NCBI GenBank assembly: GCA_050729835.1
Contig: JBOHLS010000012.1
Span: 1-64,000 of the forward strand
Reading direction: 5' to 3'
Origin: REEB95 sp050729835
GTDB taxonomy: Bacteria; Pseudomonadota; Alphaproteobacteria; ATCC43930; CGMCC-115725
Length of the DNA stretch: 64,000 nucleotides
Shown here piece after piece: positions 1 through 7,713 of this stretch. Below the pieces are notes generated by a model. It saw only the letters and a program-made list of their open reading frames with translations, ran no database searches and was not told the DNA's origin. A program made the position numbers and the translations under genes. Numbering within the stretch: the stretch's first letter is position 1; each line of letters opens with the position of its first letter.

Positions 1-1
1 C

Positions 2-127
2 CACGTCGCTGAACAGCGATCCAGACCCTGCGCCGCTTCCGCGCATCTTCATTCCACGGCGCAGTTCCACAACCAGGGAATCACGGTCATCGCGCCAGTG
101 CTGGGGACTATTTCAACAACCTGCTAG
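2..127 (+). other. Possible 3' end of a gene entering from the left
   Basis: Two plus frames are open from the window edge: one ends in TAG at 125-127, the other in TGA at 132-134. Neither short tail (about 41-43 residues) matches a family I recognise, so this could be the end of a gene or plain intergenic DNA. Confidence 0.2.
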
Positions 128-151
128 AGAATGATCGGTTGGGATCGAATC

Positions 152-305
152 ACACTCCCTCACCCTTCCCTCGCCCCTTTCAGGGGGAGAGGGTTGCTTT
201 GGGTTGGCGGAGCCCTGCGCCTCGTCCTGAGGAGCAAAGCGTCTCGAAGGAGAGGGCGCGTGGCGTCTCGAAGGGCGAGCCTTACCCAAATCTGAGAGGG
301 TTGTC
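152..305. repeat. Intergenic palindromic (REP-like) repeat cluster
   Basis: Contains CCCTCGCCCC and AGGGGGAGAGGG arms about a TTTC loop (near 168-192), then a CTCGTCCTGAGGAGC / GTCTCGAAGG pair (220-250) and a second GCGTCTCGAAGG copy (263-274). TTTGGGT and ACCCAAA arms flank the second part. Such CTGAGGAG...CTCGAAGG modules are common dispersed intergenic repeats in alphaproteobacterial genomes. No protein-coding signal is seen in bases 128-334. Confidence 0.6.
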
Positions 306-334
306 TCAACCGATCCGATCATGCTCTAAGCGCC

Positions 335-1117
335 TCAGGCGCTGGCAGCCCAGCGCCGGTCGGCGCGCAGCGGCGATTCGTCGGGCACGAACACCAGGTC
401 GACCTGCGCCAGGGCGCCGTCCAGTGGCCGTCGCGCATAGCCGAGCACATCGAAGGCGACGAAGCCGCGCATCTTCATGAAGGCGATCAAGTCGTAAAAC
501 TCGGGCCCGCCCTTGATCGTCGCCAGCGTGCTGGTCTCGACGACGATGGCGTCGAATTCGCCGATACGCGCGCCCATTCCCTGCAGCACCGCCAGCTCCG
601 AGCCCTGCACGTCGATCTTCGCCAGCGCCGGCCGCTCGAATGCGCCGATCAGCGTGTCGAAGCGCCGCACCGTGACGGTTTCGCGCCGCAGAACCTCGCG
701 CGGCCCGATCTCCTCGAAGAAGGTCGAGCCCTGGATGTCGGCACGCACCTCGATCTCCATCTCGCCGTCGCGGTCGGACAGCGCGACGTTGAGCACCTCG
801 CATTCGAGATGCCGAGACAGCTGGCGCATGTAGCGCAGCGAATCCGACGTCGGGTCGACGAGGTAATAGAACGCGCCCGGAAACTCGCGATAGAGCTCGT
901 AGGTACCGAAGGCGACGCCAATGTCGAATACGGTTCGCGGCTGCAACCCATGGCGCTTCATGACGGCGGTGGTGTCGTGCCACGACGGTGCCGCTGACCG
1001 GTGCCACCGCGCCTTGATCGGCCGCAGAACCTGCTTGATCGACGCACCAAGGCCGAGCGTTTCGGCCTCCTCGTCGGAATTGGGCCGTATCCTCGGCGCT
1101 CGAAAGTGACCCCGCAT
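335..1117 (-). CDS. FkbM family SAM-dependent methyltransferase
   Basis: A 260-residue protein with the FkbM fold. The SAM-binding strand/loop is DIGVAFG (65-71), followed by the acidic VDPT turn (87-90) that usually contacts the ribose. The FkbM hallmark KIDVQGSELAVLQG lies at 168-181, and a second conserved strand VVETS follows it. Family members O-methylate sugars or small molecules, and in alphaproteobacteria often modify surface glycans. The exact substrate is not visible. It stands alone, divergent from the hydrolase at 1221 across about 100 bases. The GC3-rich codon use matches its neighbours. Family assignment is secure; function beyond methyl transfer is inference. Confidence 0.85.
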   Translation of the reverse strand: MRGHFRAPRIRPNSDEEAETLGLGASIKQVLRPIKARWHRSAAPSWHDTTAVMKRHGLQPRTVFDIGVAFGTYELYREFPGAFYYLVDPTSDSLRYMRQLSRHLECEVLNVALSDRDGEMEIEVRADIQGSTFFEEIGPREVLRRETVTVRRFDTLIGAFERPALAKIDVQGSELAVLQGMGARIGEFDAIVVETSTLATIKGGPEFYDLIAFMKMRGFVAFDVLGYARRPLDGALAQVDLVFVPDESPLRADRRWAASA

Positions 1118-1220
1118 CGTCGCTAGCTAACACTCGGTCCGCGCGCCCCGGCGTGACCATTCGGTGAACCTTGACAAGCGGTGCCCCGGCGCCGGGAATC
1201 CCGCCGAGGGGAGAACCGCG

Positions 1221-2102
1221 ATGCCTTTTGCCGTCGCCGATGACGGAGTCAGACTCCATTATGAGGAAGTCGGCTACGGCCGGCCGCTGATCTTCGTCCA
1301 CGAGTTCGGCGGCGATTTACGCAGCTGGGAACCGCAGCTGCGCCATTTCGGCCGCACCTATCGCTGCATCGCGTTCAATGCGCGCGGCTATCCACCATCG
1401 GACGTACCCGAAGACGTCGCGCGGTACTCGGTCGAGCGCGCGGCCGACGACATCGCCGCGGTGCTCGATCATCTCGGCATCGATCGGGCGCATGTCGTCG
1501 GCTTGTCGATGGGCGGATTCGCGACGCTGCATTTCGGATTGCGCCACCACGATCGCGCCCGCTCGCTGACCATCTGCGGTTGCGGCTATGGCGCGGAGAA
1601 GGACAAGCGGGTGTGCTTCCAGCGGGAAAGCGAAGCTCTAGCCGACCGCTTCGAGCGCGAAGGCAGCGCCAAGGTTGCCGAACAATACGCCCAGGGCGCC
1701 GCGCGCGTGCAACTCCGGAACAAGGATCCGCACGGCTGGCGGGAATTCGCCGAGCGGCTCGCCCAGCATTCGTCCAAGGGCGCGGCCAACACGCTGCGTG
1801 GCGTGCAGGCGCGGCGGCCGTCGCTCTACAATCTGGTCGAGAACATGTCGAAGATCGCCGTCCCGACCCTGATCGTCGCTGGCGACGAAGACGAGGCCTG
1901 TCTTCAGCCCGGCATCCTGCTGAAGCGCACGATCACGACGTCCGGATTGGTCGTGCTGCCCAAGACCGGGCACCTCGTCAATCTCGAAGACCCGGCCCTG
2001 TTCAATCGTATCGTGGGCGATTTCCTCCTGGCCGCGGAGCTCGGCAGCTGGCCGGCGCGCGATCCACGCTCGCTCGGCGGCGACGGACACGGCGTGCGTT
2101 AA
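1221..2102 (+). CDS. Alpha/beta fold hydrolase
   Basis: A 293-residue hydrolase. The nucleophile elbow is GLSMGG (Ser96), the oxyanion strand is FVHEFGG (25-31), the acid is in VAGDEDE and the catalytic His is in KTGHLVN near the C-terminus. The frame continues upstream to 1164, but the ATG at 1221 is preceded by GAGGGGAG and begins at the conserved DDGVRLHYEEVG strand, so it was preferred. It has no signal peptide and is probably cytosolic. The family includes esterases, lactonases (3-oxoadipate enol-lactonase-like) and C-C hydrolases; the substrate cannot be told. It is monocistronic: a histidine kinase follows after 110 bases. Confidence 0.85.
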   Translation: MPFAVADDGVRLHYEEVGYGRPLIFVHEFGGDLRSWEPQLRHFGRTYRCIAFNARGYPPSDVPEDVARYSVERAADDIAAVLDHLGIDRAHVVGLSMGGFATLHFGLRHHDRARSLTICGCGYGAEKDKRVCFQRESEALADRFEREGSAKVAEQYAQGAARVQLRNKDPHGWREFAERLAQHSSKGAANTLRGVQARRPSLYNLVENMSKIAVPTLIVAGDEDEACLQPGILLKRTITTSGLVVLPKTGHLVNLEDPALFNRIVGDFLLAAELGSWPARDPRSLGGDGHGVR

Positions 2103-2212
2103 CGCCTTTCTAACCATAATCGGCTGGCCAGAATCTGCCCGAAAATAGCGTTAAGGGTTTGCTCAGCCCGCCGGCCTTTTAATGTGAGCTCGCATCACCA
2201 CACGGACCCACG

Positions 2213-3988
2213 ATGGCGGCTCCGGCCCATCCACCCTTACCGCCCGCATCCGCCGGCCGCGCCGCGACGCTTGCGCGGCCGACAAAATCCCTAGTCGCCG
2301 GCAGCGTACTGGTCGCGGTAGCGGCCGTGCTGACCGCGGTGGCGCTGCTCGTTCATCTCCATGACACCGCGACAAACCAGGCACGGCAAACCCTGACGAG
2401 CCTCGACATCGTGCTCACCGAACAGACCAAGCAGGCGCTCGATGCCGTCGACCTGACGTTGAAGGATACGCTCAACCTGCTCGTGCACAAGAAGGGCGCG
2501 GCGACCGCCGCGAATATCGGCCGACTCTATGGCGGCGCGGACGTTCACGACCTGCTGCGTGCCGAATGGGGCAACACGCCGCAGATCGCGGATATCACGA
2601 TATTCGATTCAAAGGGGCAGATGGTCAGCTCGTCGGGCGTGACGCCGGTACCCGACGTGAACGTCGCCTTCCGCCCGTATTTCCAACGCGCCCGCGACAA
2701 CCGGACGCCGGCCACCTTCCTGGGTGGGCCTATCACGTTTCAGCGAAGCAACACGGCGGCAATCCTGCTGGTGCGTCGGCTCGATGCGCCCGACGGATCG
2801 TTCGCCGGCCTGCTCGTCGGCGTGATTTCGCTCGATTATTTCACCAACCTCTATCACGACATCTATCTCGGGCCGGGCACCGGCATTGCCCTCTTCCGCC
2901 TCGACGGGTTGCTGCTCGCGCGCTATCCGTCGATCCCCGCCGTCGGCAAAAACCTCGCGTCGGAGGTCGTGTTCACGCATGTTCTCGCCCGCAACACGTC
3001 CGGTGTCATCCACGGCACGGGCAAACTCGGCGGCAAGCCGCTTTTCATCGCCACCCACGCGCTCCCAAATTTCCCGCTGGCTGTCAACGTGATCATGACT
3101 GATCACCAAGCCTATGCCGATTGGCGGAACGAACTCATCGGCATAGCCGCCGCGCTGGGCCTGATTCTCGGCATGATCGCGATGCTGACCGTGCTCGGGT
3201 TGCGGCATTTCTCCGCCTATGCCAAACTCGTCGGAGCGCGGCTCGAAACCACGCGCGCGATCGAGGCGCGCGCCCGCGCCGAAGCGATGACGCAGGCGAA
3301 ATCCCGCTTCCTCGCCAACATGAGCCACGAGTTGAGGACGCCGCTCAACGCGGTCATCGGGTTTTCCGAGATCATCGAGACCGCGATGATCGGCCCATTG
3401 CAGCAGCGCTATCGCGAATACGCCCGCGACATCCGCGCCGCCGGCACCCATCTGCTCGAGATCGTCAACGACATCCTCGACCTCAGCAAGGCCGAGGCCA
3501 ACGCGCTCAAGATCGGACGCGAGCCGCTCGACGTCGGCGCGATCGTGCGCGAGGTCGACCGTATCGTCCGCGATCAGGTCGCGCGCGCGCACGTCGCCTT
3601 CTTGACGCGGCTCGACGACGACCTGCCGCCAATCATCGGCGACCCGACGCGCCTCCGCCAGATCCTGATCAACCTGGTCTCCAACGCCCTGAAATTCACC
3701 TCGCCCGGCGGCTCAGTCACGGTGTCGGCGCGCAACGCCGCCGGCTGCATGGTGATCGAGGTCAGCGACAACGGCATCGGCATGGCCGCGGAGGACATTC
3801 CGACCGCGCTGACGCCGTTCGAGCAGCTGGACAACGGCGTGGCGCGCAAGCACAACGGCACCGGGCTCGGGCTGCCTCTCACCAAGCATCTCGTCGAGTT
3901 GCTCGGCGGCCGGTTCTCGATCACCAGCGCCGTCAATCAGGGTACCACCGTCGCCATCGAATTCGACTGTCAGCGGCGCGCCGCCTGA
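2213..3988 (+). CDS. Membrane sensor histidine kinase with periplasmic Cache-type sensor
   Basis: A 591-residue hybrid-free kinase. TM1 lies at about 27-46 and a large periplasmic segment with the DITIFDSKG and GVISLDYF strands of a double-Cache domain spans about 50-300. TM2 is at about 307-333. The HisKA H-box FLANMSHELRTPLN follows, with the phospho-accepting His372. The N-box (LINLVSNALKF), G1 (DNGIGM) and G2 (GTGLGLPL) of the ATPase domain come next. There is no receiver domain and no response regulator beside it, so it is an orphan kinase. The H-box and ATPase sequences resemble alphaproteobacterial PleC/DivJ-like HPK1 kinases, but that is only a class likeness. A one-mismatch CtrA-like site (TTAACGCCTTTCTAA, 2100-2114) lies upstream. 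Confidence 0.9.
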   Translation: MAAPAHPPLPPASAGRAATLARPTKSLVAGSVLVAVAAVLTAVALLVHLHDTATNQARQTLTSLDIVLTEQTKQALDAVDLTLKDTLNLLVHKKGAATAANIGRLYGGADVHDLLRAEWGNTPQIADITIFDSKGQMVSSSGVTPVPDVNVAFRPYFQRARDNRTPATFLGGPITFQRSNTAAILLVRRLDAPDGSFAGLLVGVISLDYFTNLYHDIYLGPGTGIALFRLDGLLLARYPSIPAVGKNLASEVVFTHVLARNTSGVIHGTGKLGGKPLFIATHALPNFPLAVNVIMTDHQAYADWRNELIGIAAALGLILGMIAMLTVLGLRHFSAYAKLVGARLETTRAIEARARAEAMTQAKSRFLANMSHELRTPLNAVIGFSEIIETAMIGPLQQRYREYARDIRAAGTHLLEIVNDILDLSKAEANALKIGREPLDVGAIVREVDRIVRDQVARAHVAFLTRLDDDLPPIIGDPTRLRQILINLVSNALKFTSPGGSVTVSARNAAGCMVIEVSDNGIGMAAEDIPTALTPFEQLDNGVARKHNGTGLGLPLTKHLVELLGGRFSITSAVNQGTTVAIEFDCQRRAA

Positions 3989-4000
3989 CGATGACCTCGA

Positions 4001-4597
4001 CTATTCGCCTTTCCCGGTCTTGCCCTCTTCGCTCGGCCGGAAGTCCTGATTGCTCCAGCCGATAAACAACAAAACCTTGTAGCGCCGCCTGTGGGCAAAG
4101 CCGTAGACCGGGCCGCTCGACGCCTCATAGTCGCCGCGTGAATCATAAGCGGCGACGACGAGCTTCGAGACCCCGATGTCTTGCTGCTTCGAATAGAGCG
4201 CGATCTCGGGAATGGTCAGCGCGTTGCTGGTAAGCGGAATCGGCCGGCTGAAACTGGGGATGCCGATCAAGAACTCGTGCTGGTCGATCGACTGCGCACC
4301 GTTGCGCATCTCGACCATGAGATCGGCGGCCTTGCGGTCGCCGACCAGCATGGCCCCGTCCTTCAGCATCCATTCATGCACCGCGGCAACGGTGTATTCG
4401 GGATCGAGGCCCTTGTAGCCCGATGCATCGACGAAAACCTTCTTGCCCTTGACGTCGAGCTTGAGCCCGTCGACAGCGCGATCGGCGGCACTCGAGATCA
4501 ACATTTCCTCGGTTGCCGTCCGTTGCGGCTCCGCCTTGCGCTCCGTCGTGCACCCCGCCAGCAGCACTGCCAACATCATCACCGCCCAAATCCGCAT
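4001..4597 (-). CDS. DUF4136-type lipoprotein
   Basis: A 198-residue exported lipoprotein. Starting at the ATG at 4597, the signal peptide MRIWAVMMLAVLLAGC ends in a clear LLAGC lipobox, so the mature protein would carry lipid on Cys16. The body has the DUF4136 pattern: an N-terminal VDASGYKGLDPEY segment, a central DLMVEMRNG strand and a late VAAYDSRG strand. Such proteins are outer-membrane or periplasmic and of unknown function. A TTG start 15 bases upstream is possible but would only lengthen the n-region. It is transcribed convergently with the histidine kinase and followed upstream by the methyltransferase in the same direction. Confidence 0.75.
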   Translation of the reverse strand: MRIWAVMMLAVLLAGCTTERKAEPQRTATEEMLISSAADRAVDGLKLDVKGKKVFVDASGYKGLDPEYTVAAVHEWMLKDGAMLVGDRKAADLMVEMRNGAQSIDQHEFLIGIPSFSRPIPLTSNALTIPEIALYSKQQDIGVSKLVVAAYDSRGDYEASSGPVYGFAHRRRYKVLLFIGWSNQDFRPSEEGKTGKGE

Positions 4598-4682
4598 CCG
4601 CTCCGCCTCCAACGGTTACGGAGCAGATAACGGTGGCGTCAGAGCGCCGTTCCTGCGCTTTCGGCGCGGCAAGATCGAAGGG

Positions 4683-5503
4683 TCAGGCCGCGGGGCGGGC
4701 GGCGGCCGGCGCGGTCGCTGCGTCGGGCTTGCGCAGCACGAAGAAGATCCAGCCTTGGAGGCAATGCAGCGGCGCGATGCGTTCGAGGAGTTTCTGGTAG
4801 GCGGTCGCCGCCAGGAACAGCGCGCCGTTGAACATGAAGTAGCTGGGGTACTGGCCGAGATAGCGGAACTCGGTCAGCTCGAGACCATGCCGCGTGGCCT
4901 GGCGCGCGACGGCGCGCCGCGTGTTGACGCGATACGCCGTCGGGAAGACGTCCTGCTCGTCGCGGCCTTCGATGCGCCGTACGATCCAGGGATGGAAACG
5001 ATTCGGAATGATCCGCGCCGCCAGCGAGGCATAGTCCCATTTGTTGGCGGTGAGCCCGATATAGCAGCCGCCGGGTGCCAGCACGCGCGCGATCTCGGCG
5101 GGGGGGAAGATCGCGTCGGGATCGGTGACGTGCTCGAGCACCGCCTGGCTTGTACATCAGATCGACCGACTTGGAGGTGACGCCCGTGTCGGCGAGATCG
5201 CGCTGGCACAGTTCGATGCCGGCCGGCACGCCGGCGAAGGCAACCGCGTCGACGCCGAATCAACCGCCGCGCCCGGCCACGGAACTGCGCCAGCGTCGGC
5301 GCACTGCGACCACAACCGGCATCGAGTACGGTCGCATCGGGCCCGAGCCCGTCCTCGATCCGCCGGCGCAGCACGGCGTAAGGGTGGCGGTAACGGTCGA
5401 AATAGCGCTGCTTGAGGTGTTGCGACAACGACGACATCGGTTCCTGCAGTCCCATGAACCACGCCCACGGAATCGGGGGCGCGTTGAGCGTTCTGCCGGC
5501 CAT
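4683..5503 (-). pseudogene. Class I SAM methyltransferase broken by two single-base insertions
   Basis: Three minus-strand frames join to one Methyltransf_11-like protein. The first carries VLDAGCGRS (motif I) up to FRGRARRLI. Deleting one base near 5257 continues it as GVDAVAFAGVPAG...CQRDLAD...SVDLMY. Deleting one T at 5150/5151 (minus TACAAGCC to TACAGCC) continues it as QAVLEHVTDPD, ARVLAPGGCYIG and on to the stop. The repaired length is exactly 273 codons. VLEHVTDP and LAPGG are the post-motif-I and motif III signatures of this family. The start could be the ATG at 5437 rather than 5503. Both changes are one-base insertions, so either recent decay or sequencing error is possible. The substrate is unknown. 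Confidence 0.75.
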
Positions 5504-5687
5504 TCTGGCGATGATCGCGCAAGCGCACTTTTACCGCCGAGGTAACCCCTTTTCACGATGAATACAAGCTTAACGCGAAATTTATATTATTAAAATCAAT
5601 GAGTTGTTGGTCTATTTTATAGTTGAGGGCGACTCGTGGAGACGCCGCTTGGCGGGCGGGCGGCGGGCGGCGGATGATGTCACCGTC

Positions 5688-5852
5688 ATGCCTCCCGCCG
5701 ATCGCTATCTCACCCTGCTCCGCCGCGAACTGGTGCGCGCCCAGGTCCGGCTCAAGCGCGCCGAGCACGCCCGCGACATGGCGCTCGCCGAGAACGTGCG
5801 GCTCAGGGCAGCATTGGCGCGTGCGCGACCGCGCCGGTCGTCGAAGACGTGA
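5688..5852 (+). CDS. Small helical hypothetical protein
   Basis: A 54-residue open frame beginning MPPADRYLTLLRREL. It is rich in Arg, Ala, Leu and Glu with heptad-like spacing (LVRAQVRLKRAEHARDM), suggesting one amphipathic or coiled-coil helix. The AT-rich stretch at 5575-5630 could hold its promoter. No good ribosome-binding site is seen, and its last 50 bases overlap the end of the oppositely oriented oxidoreductase. I recognise no family. It may not be real. Confidence 0.35.
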   Translation: MPPADRYLTLLRRELVRAQVRLKRAEHARDMALAENVRLRAALARARPRRSSKT

Positions 5853-6804
5853 CCACCGCCTCGAGCGCGGCGATGGTGGCGATCATCTCGGCCTGCGGCA
5901 TCGGATAGGCCGCCCACCCTTCGACCGCATCGGCAAACGCCTCGAGGTTGGCACGCACCGACGAGGCTGCCGGATAGTCGACCACCGTGGTCGTGCCATC
6001 GGCCGCGCAGGTGGTCAGCGTCCAGCCGGTCGGCTGCTCGGGATGGCTCTTGTCGCGAATCTCGGCCCAGCCTCGGGTGCCGTAAAGCGTGAAGCGGCCG
6101 GCGAATGGCGTCGCCAGGATGGCGTTGATCAGCGCCACGCCGCCGTCCTTGAACGCCACCAGCGCGCCGAGCGTGTCGCCGTTGGCGAGCGGGCTGCCGA
6201 GTTGGCGTGCGCGGCATAGCGCGCTCTCCGGCGCGCCGAGGAAGCTGACCGACAGATCGAGCAGATGGATGCCGGTCGCCGTCAGCGGGCCGGCCGGCGC
6301 TTCGGCAGGCGATTGGCGCCAGTTGTCGGCCGGGAGATTCACCATCTTGTTCTGACAGAAGCTGGCCTCGACCTGTAGCAGCCGGCCGAGCGCGCCGGCT
6401 TTGGCGAGTCGCGTCAGCTCGATCATCGGCGGCTCGAAGCGTCGCTCATGGCCGACGCCGAGCATGACGCCGTGGTCGTTGCAAACGCGCACCGATGCGG
6501 CGGCATCCGCCTGCTTGAGCGCCAGAGGTTTCTCGCAGAAGACATGCTTCTTCGCAGCCGCAACGCGCGCGATCTGCGCGGTGTGGAGCGAATGCGGCGT
6601 GCACAGGATGACCGCCCGCACTACGGAGTCGGTGAGCGCACCATCGAGGCTGGTCGAAAATCGGATTCCCCGCTCGCGCGCCCAGGTGCCGGTAGCCGCA
6701 TCGACATCTACCGCATGCACGACCCGGAGCTTGCGACTATCGTGCAACGTGGTGGCGATGGTCTTGCCCCACCAACCGAGTCCGATCACCGCCACGTCGA
6801 GCAT
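5803..6804 (-). CDS. Gfo/Idh/MocA family NAD(P)-dependent oxidoreductase
   Basis: A 333-residue two-domain enzyme. The N-terminal Rossmann motif is AVIGLGWWG (5-13), and the conserved CEKPLAL (about residues 93-99) supplies the family's catalytic Lys. The C-terminal GFO_IDH_MocA sheet domain includes GHERRFEP and a GTRGWAEI strand. These enzymes oxidise or reduce sugar and inositol hydroxyls, or act on bile-pigment-like substrates; the substrate cannot be read here. The start ATG is 150 bases from the divergent gene at 6961 across AT-rich DNA. It is not in an operon, and nearby sugar-modifying genes make a sugar substrate plausible but unproven. Confidence 0.88.
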   Translation of the reverse strand: MLDVAVIGLGWWGKTIATTLHDSRKLRVVHAVDVDAATGTWARERGIRFSTSLDGALTDSVVRAVILCTPHSLHTAQIARVAAAKKHVFCEKPLALKQADAAASVRVCNDHGVMLGVGHERRFEPPMIELTRLAKAGALGRLLQVEASFCQNKMVNLPADNWRQSPAEAPAGPLTATGIHLLDLSVSFLGAPESALCRARQLGSPLANGDTLGALVAFKDGGVALINAILATPFAGRFTLYGTRGWAEIRDKSHPEQPTGWTLTTCAADGTTTVVDYPAASSVRANLEAFADAVEGWAAYPMPQAEMIATIAALEAVVTSSTTGAVAHAPMLP

Positions 6805-6891
6805 GCCTCCTCCGTTTCTGCACCCGGAATCAGTTTAACCAGAGCCGTAGAAATTAACCGTACTTTCTTGCATTTTAACAATATTTTAGAG

Positions 6892-6920
6892 TTGTCTATC
6901 ACTAACATCCCTTTTATTTT
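6892..6920 (+). promoter_or_regulatory. Sigma-70 type promoter of the 99-residue protein gene
   Basis: TTGTCT at 6892-6897 and TATTTT at 6915-6920 are separated by exactly 17 bases within AT-rich DNA (6840-6920). The predicted start lies about 30-35 bases before the AGGAGA ribosome-binding site. A one-mismatch CtrA-like site (TTAACAATATTTTAG, 6875-6889) lies just upstream. Confidence 0.55.
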
Positions 6921-6960
6921 GGTGGCCAAGAAGTCTGCAAGAAGAACCCGAGGAGAAGCT

Positions 6961-7260
6961 ATGGTCCGCCGTACGCATGCCTATGCGCGCCCCGGTTGGA
7001 CGCCGGGTGCTGGCGACGAATCTGCCGAGGTCATGTCGCAACGGCGCTGGCGCATCATGCAAAGCGTCCTGCCGTTCGATAACTCGCTAGATCCCCTGCC
7101 CGCCTGGGTCCGCACACCCGATCAATTCATCGGCTGGCTGTCGTGCCGGATCGACCAGACGAGTCTGCGCGCCTATTTCCGCGAAATCCAGACGGTCGCC
7201 AAGCAGACGAGCGACCTCGAACTGCTGCGCTTCGCGCGCAAGTATCTCGGCGAGATCTGA
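6961..7260 (+). CDS. Hypothetical protein, 99 residues
   Basis: The ATG at 6961 sits eight bases after AGGAGA and below a good promoter, so the gene is credible although I recognise no family. The frame is open upstream to 6448, but that part is antisense to the oxidoreductase. The N-terminus is basic (MVRRTHAYARPGW), the middle has QRRWRIMQSVLPFD, and the C-terminal half looks helical with FIGWLSCRIDQ, AYFREIQTVAKQ and LELLRFARKYLG. There is no signal peptide or membrane segment. It is probably a small cytosolic protein, possibly an adaptor or regulator, but that is a guess from size and isolation. An intrinsic terminator lies 105 bases after its stop. Confidence 0.6.
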   Translation: MVRRTHAYARPGWTPGAGDESAEVMSQRRWRIMQSVLPFDNSLDPLPAWVRTPDQFIGWLSCRIDQTSLRAYFREIQTVAKQTSDLELLRFARKYLGEI

Positions 7261-7329
7261 GTCGGCGCGACGGCCTCGCGTAAACCCTTTTTTAACCATA
7301 CTCGGTCAGTTTGGGTGAGCGCTGCTTTT

Positions 7330-7346
7330 CTCCGGCCTAGCCGGAG
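7330..7346 (+). other. Perfect RNA hairpin before terminator
   Basis: CTCCGGC-CTA-GCCGGAG is a perfect seven-pair stem. With the terminator at 7366 and the C-rich single strand between them (CAGCCCCCCAACTG), it could be a short sRNA of about 100 bases or the 3' end of the transcript from 6961. Confidence 0.45.
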
Positions 7347-7365
7347 CGATCAGCCCCCCAACTGA

Positions 7366-7398
7366 AGAGTCCCGGCGTTTGCTGCGGACTCTTTTTTT
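7366..7398 (+). terminator. Rho-independent terminator
   Basis: AGAGTCC (7366-7372) pairs with GGACTCT (7386-7392) and is followed by seven T. The 13-base loop has an inner GC pair or two. It ends transcription from the gene at 6961 or from a small RNA starting between 7261 and 7320. Confidence 0.85.
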
Positions 7399-7455
7399 GT
7401 CCGATCGCGTCGGCCGGCTTTACGTCCTGCGACGAAACGGCTCCACCAGAAATTC

Positions 7456-7484
7456 TTAACACACTGATATAGATAAGGTATTTA
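7456..7484 (+). promoter_or_regulatory. Promoter for the structured RNA at 7491
   Basis: TTAACA (7456-7461) and TATTTA (7479-7484) with a 17-base spacer, in an AT-rich island. The predicted start is at about the G of 7491. Confidence 0.55.
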
Positions 7485-7490
7485 TGACTT

Positions 7491-7661
7491 GGCCCAGCCC
7501 TTGCTGTGGAATGGGGCAGAGGAAAAGCAGGTCCGCATCAACCGGGCCGTTCGGGACAGACGCTCGAAAAAAGTAGGGTTCCGCCCCCGCGATGTCTCCC
7601 GAACGAGACTCCAGTTGGCGGACAACTTGACGGCGGGTCCGCGAGGATCCGCCGTTTTTTT
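7491..7661 (+). ncRNA. Probable structured small RNA or terminated leader, about 171 nt
   Basis: Between a promoter and a strong terminator lies a long rod. GTCCGC(AT)CAAC (7531-7542) pairs with GTTGGCGGAC (7614-7623). After an internal bubble (CGGGCC against GAGACTCCA), GTTCGGG(AC)AGAC (7549-7561) pairs with GTCTCCCGAAC (7594-7604), capped by a small GGG-TTCCG-CCC hairpin. The 5' GGCCC could alternatively pair with GGGCC at 7544-7548, giving a switch-like choice. The size, promoter and rod-with-bubble shape recall 6S RNA, but the bubble is small and the ends do not pair, so I do not assign a family. It could also be an attenuator of the glycosyltransferase gene, whose ATG is 53 bases past the terminator. 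Confidence 0.55.
7632..7661 (+). terminator. Rho-independent terminator with GNRA loop
   Basis: GGCGGGTCC (7632-7640), loop GCGA, GGATCCGCC (7645-7653; nine pairs with one G-U), then G and seven T. This is a very stable terminator just ahead of the glycosyltransferase gene. Confidence 0.9.
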
Positions 7662-7713
7662 GCCTGCCTAGCTAGACCCGACGCTATCGGTTCTTTAGCC
7701 ATTTCCCGCCACC

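Noticed and set aside
2100..2114. TTAACGCCTTTCTAA and other one-mismatch CtrA-like sites (about 5570, 6875, 7281)
   Set aside because: One-mismatch sites are frequent in AT-rich gaps. Only the perfect site at 11326 is listed as a feature.
7491..7661. SRP (4.5S) RNA, because of CAGGTCC near 7528
   Set aside because: The conserved GGAAGGAAGCAG tetraloop region does not follow.
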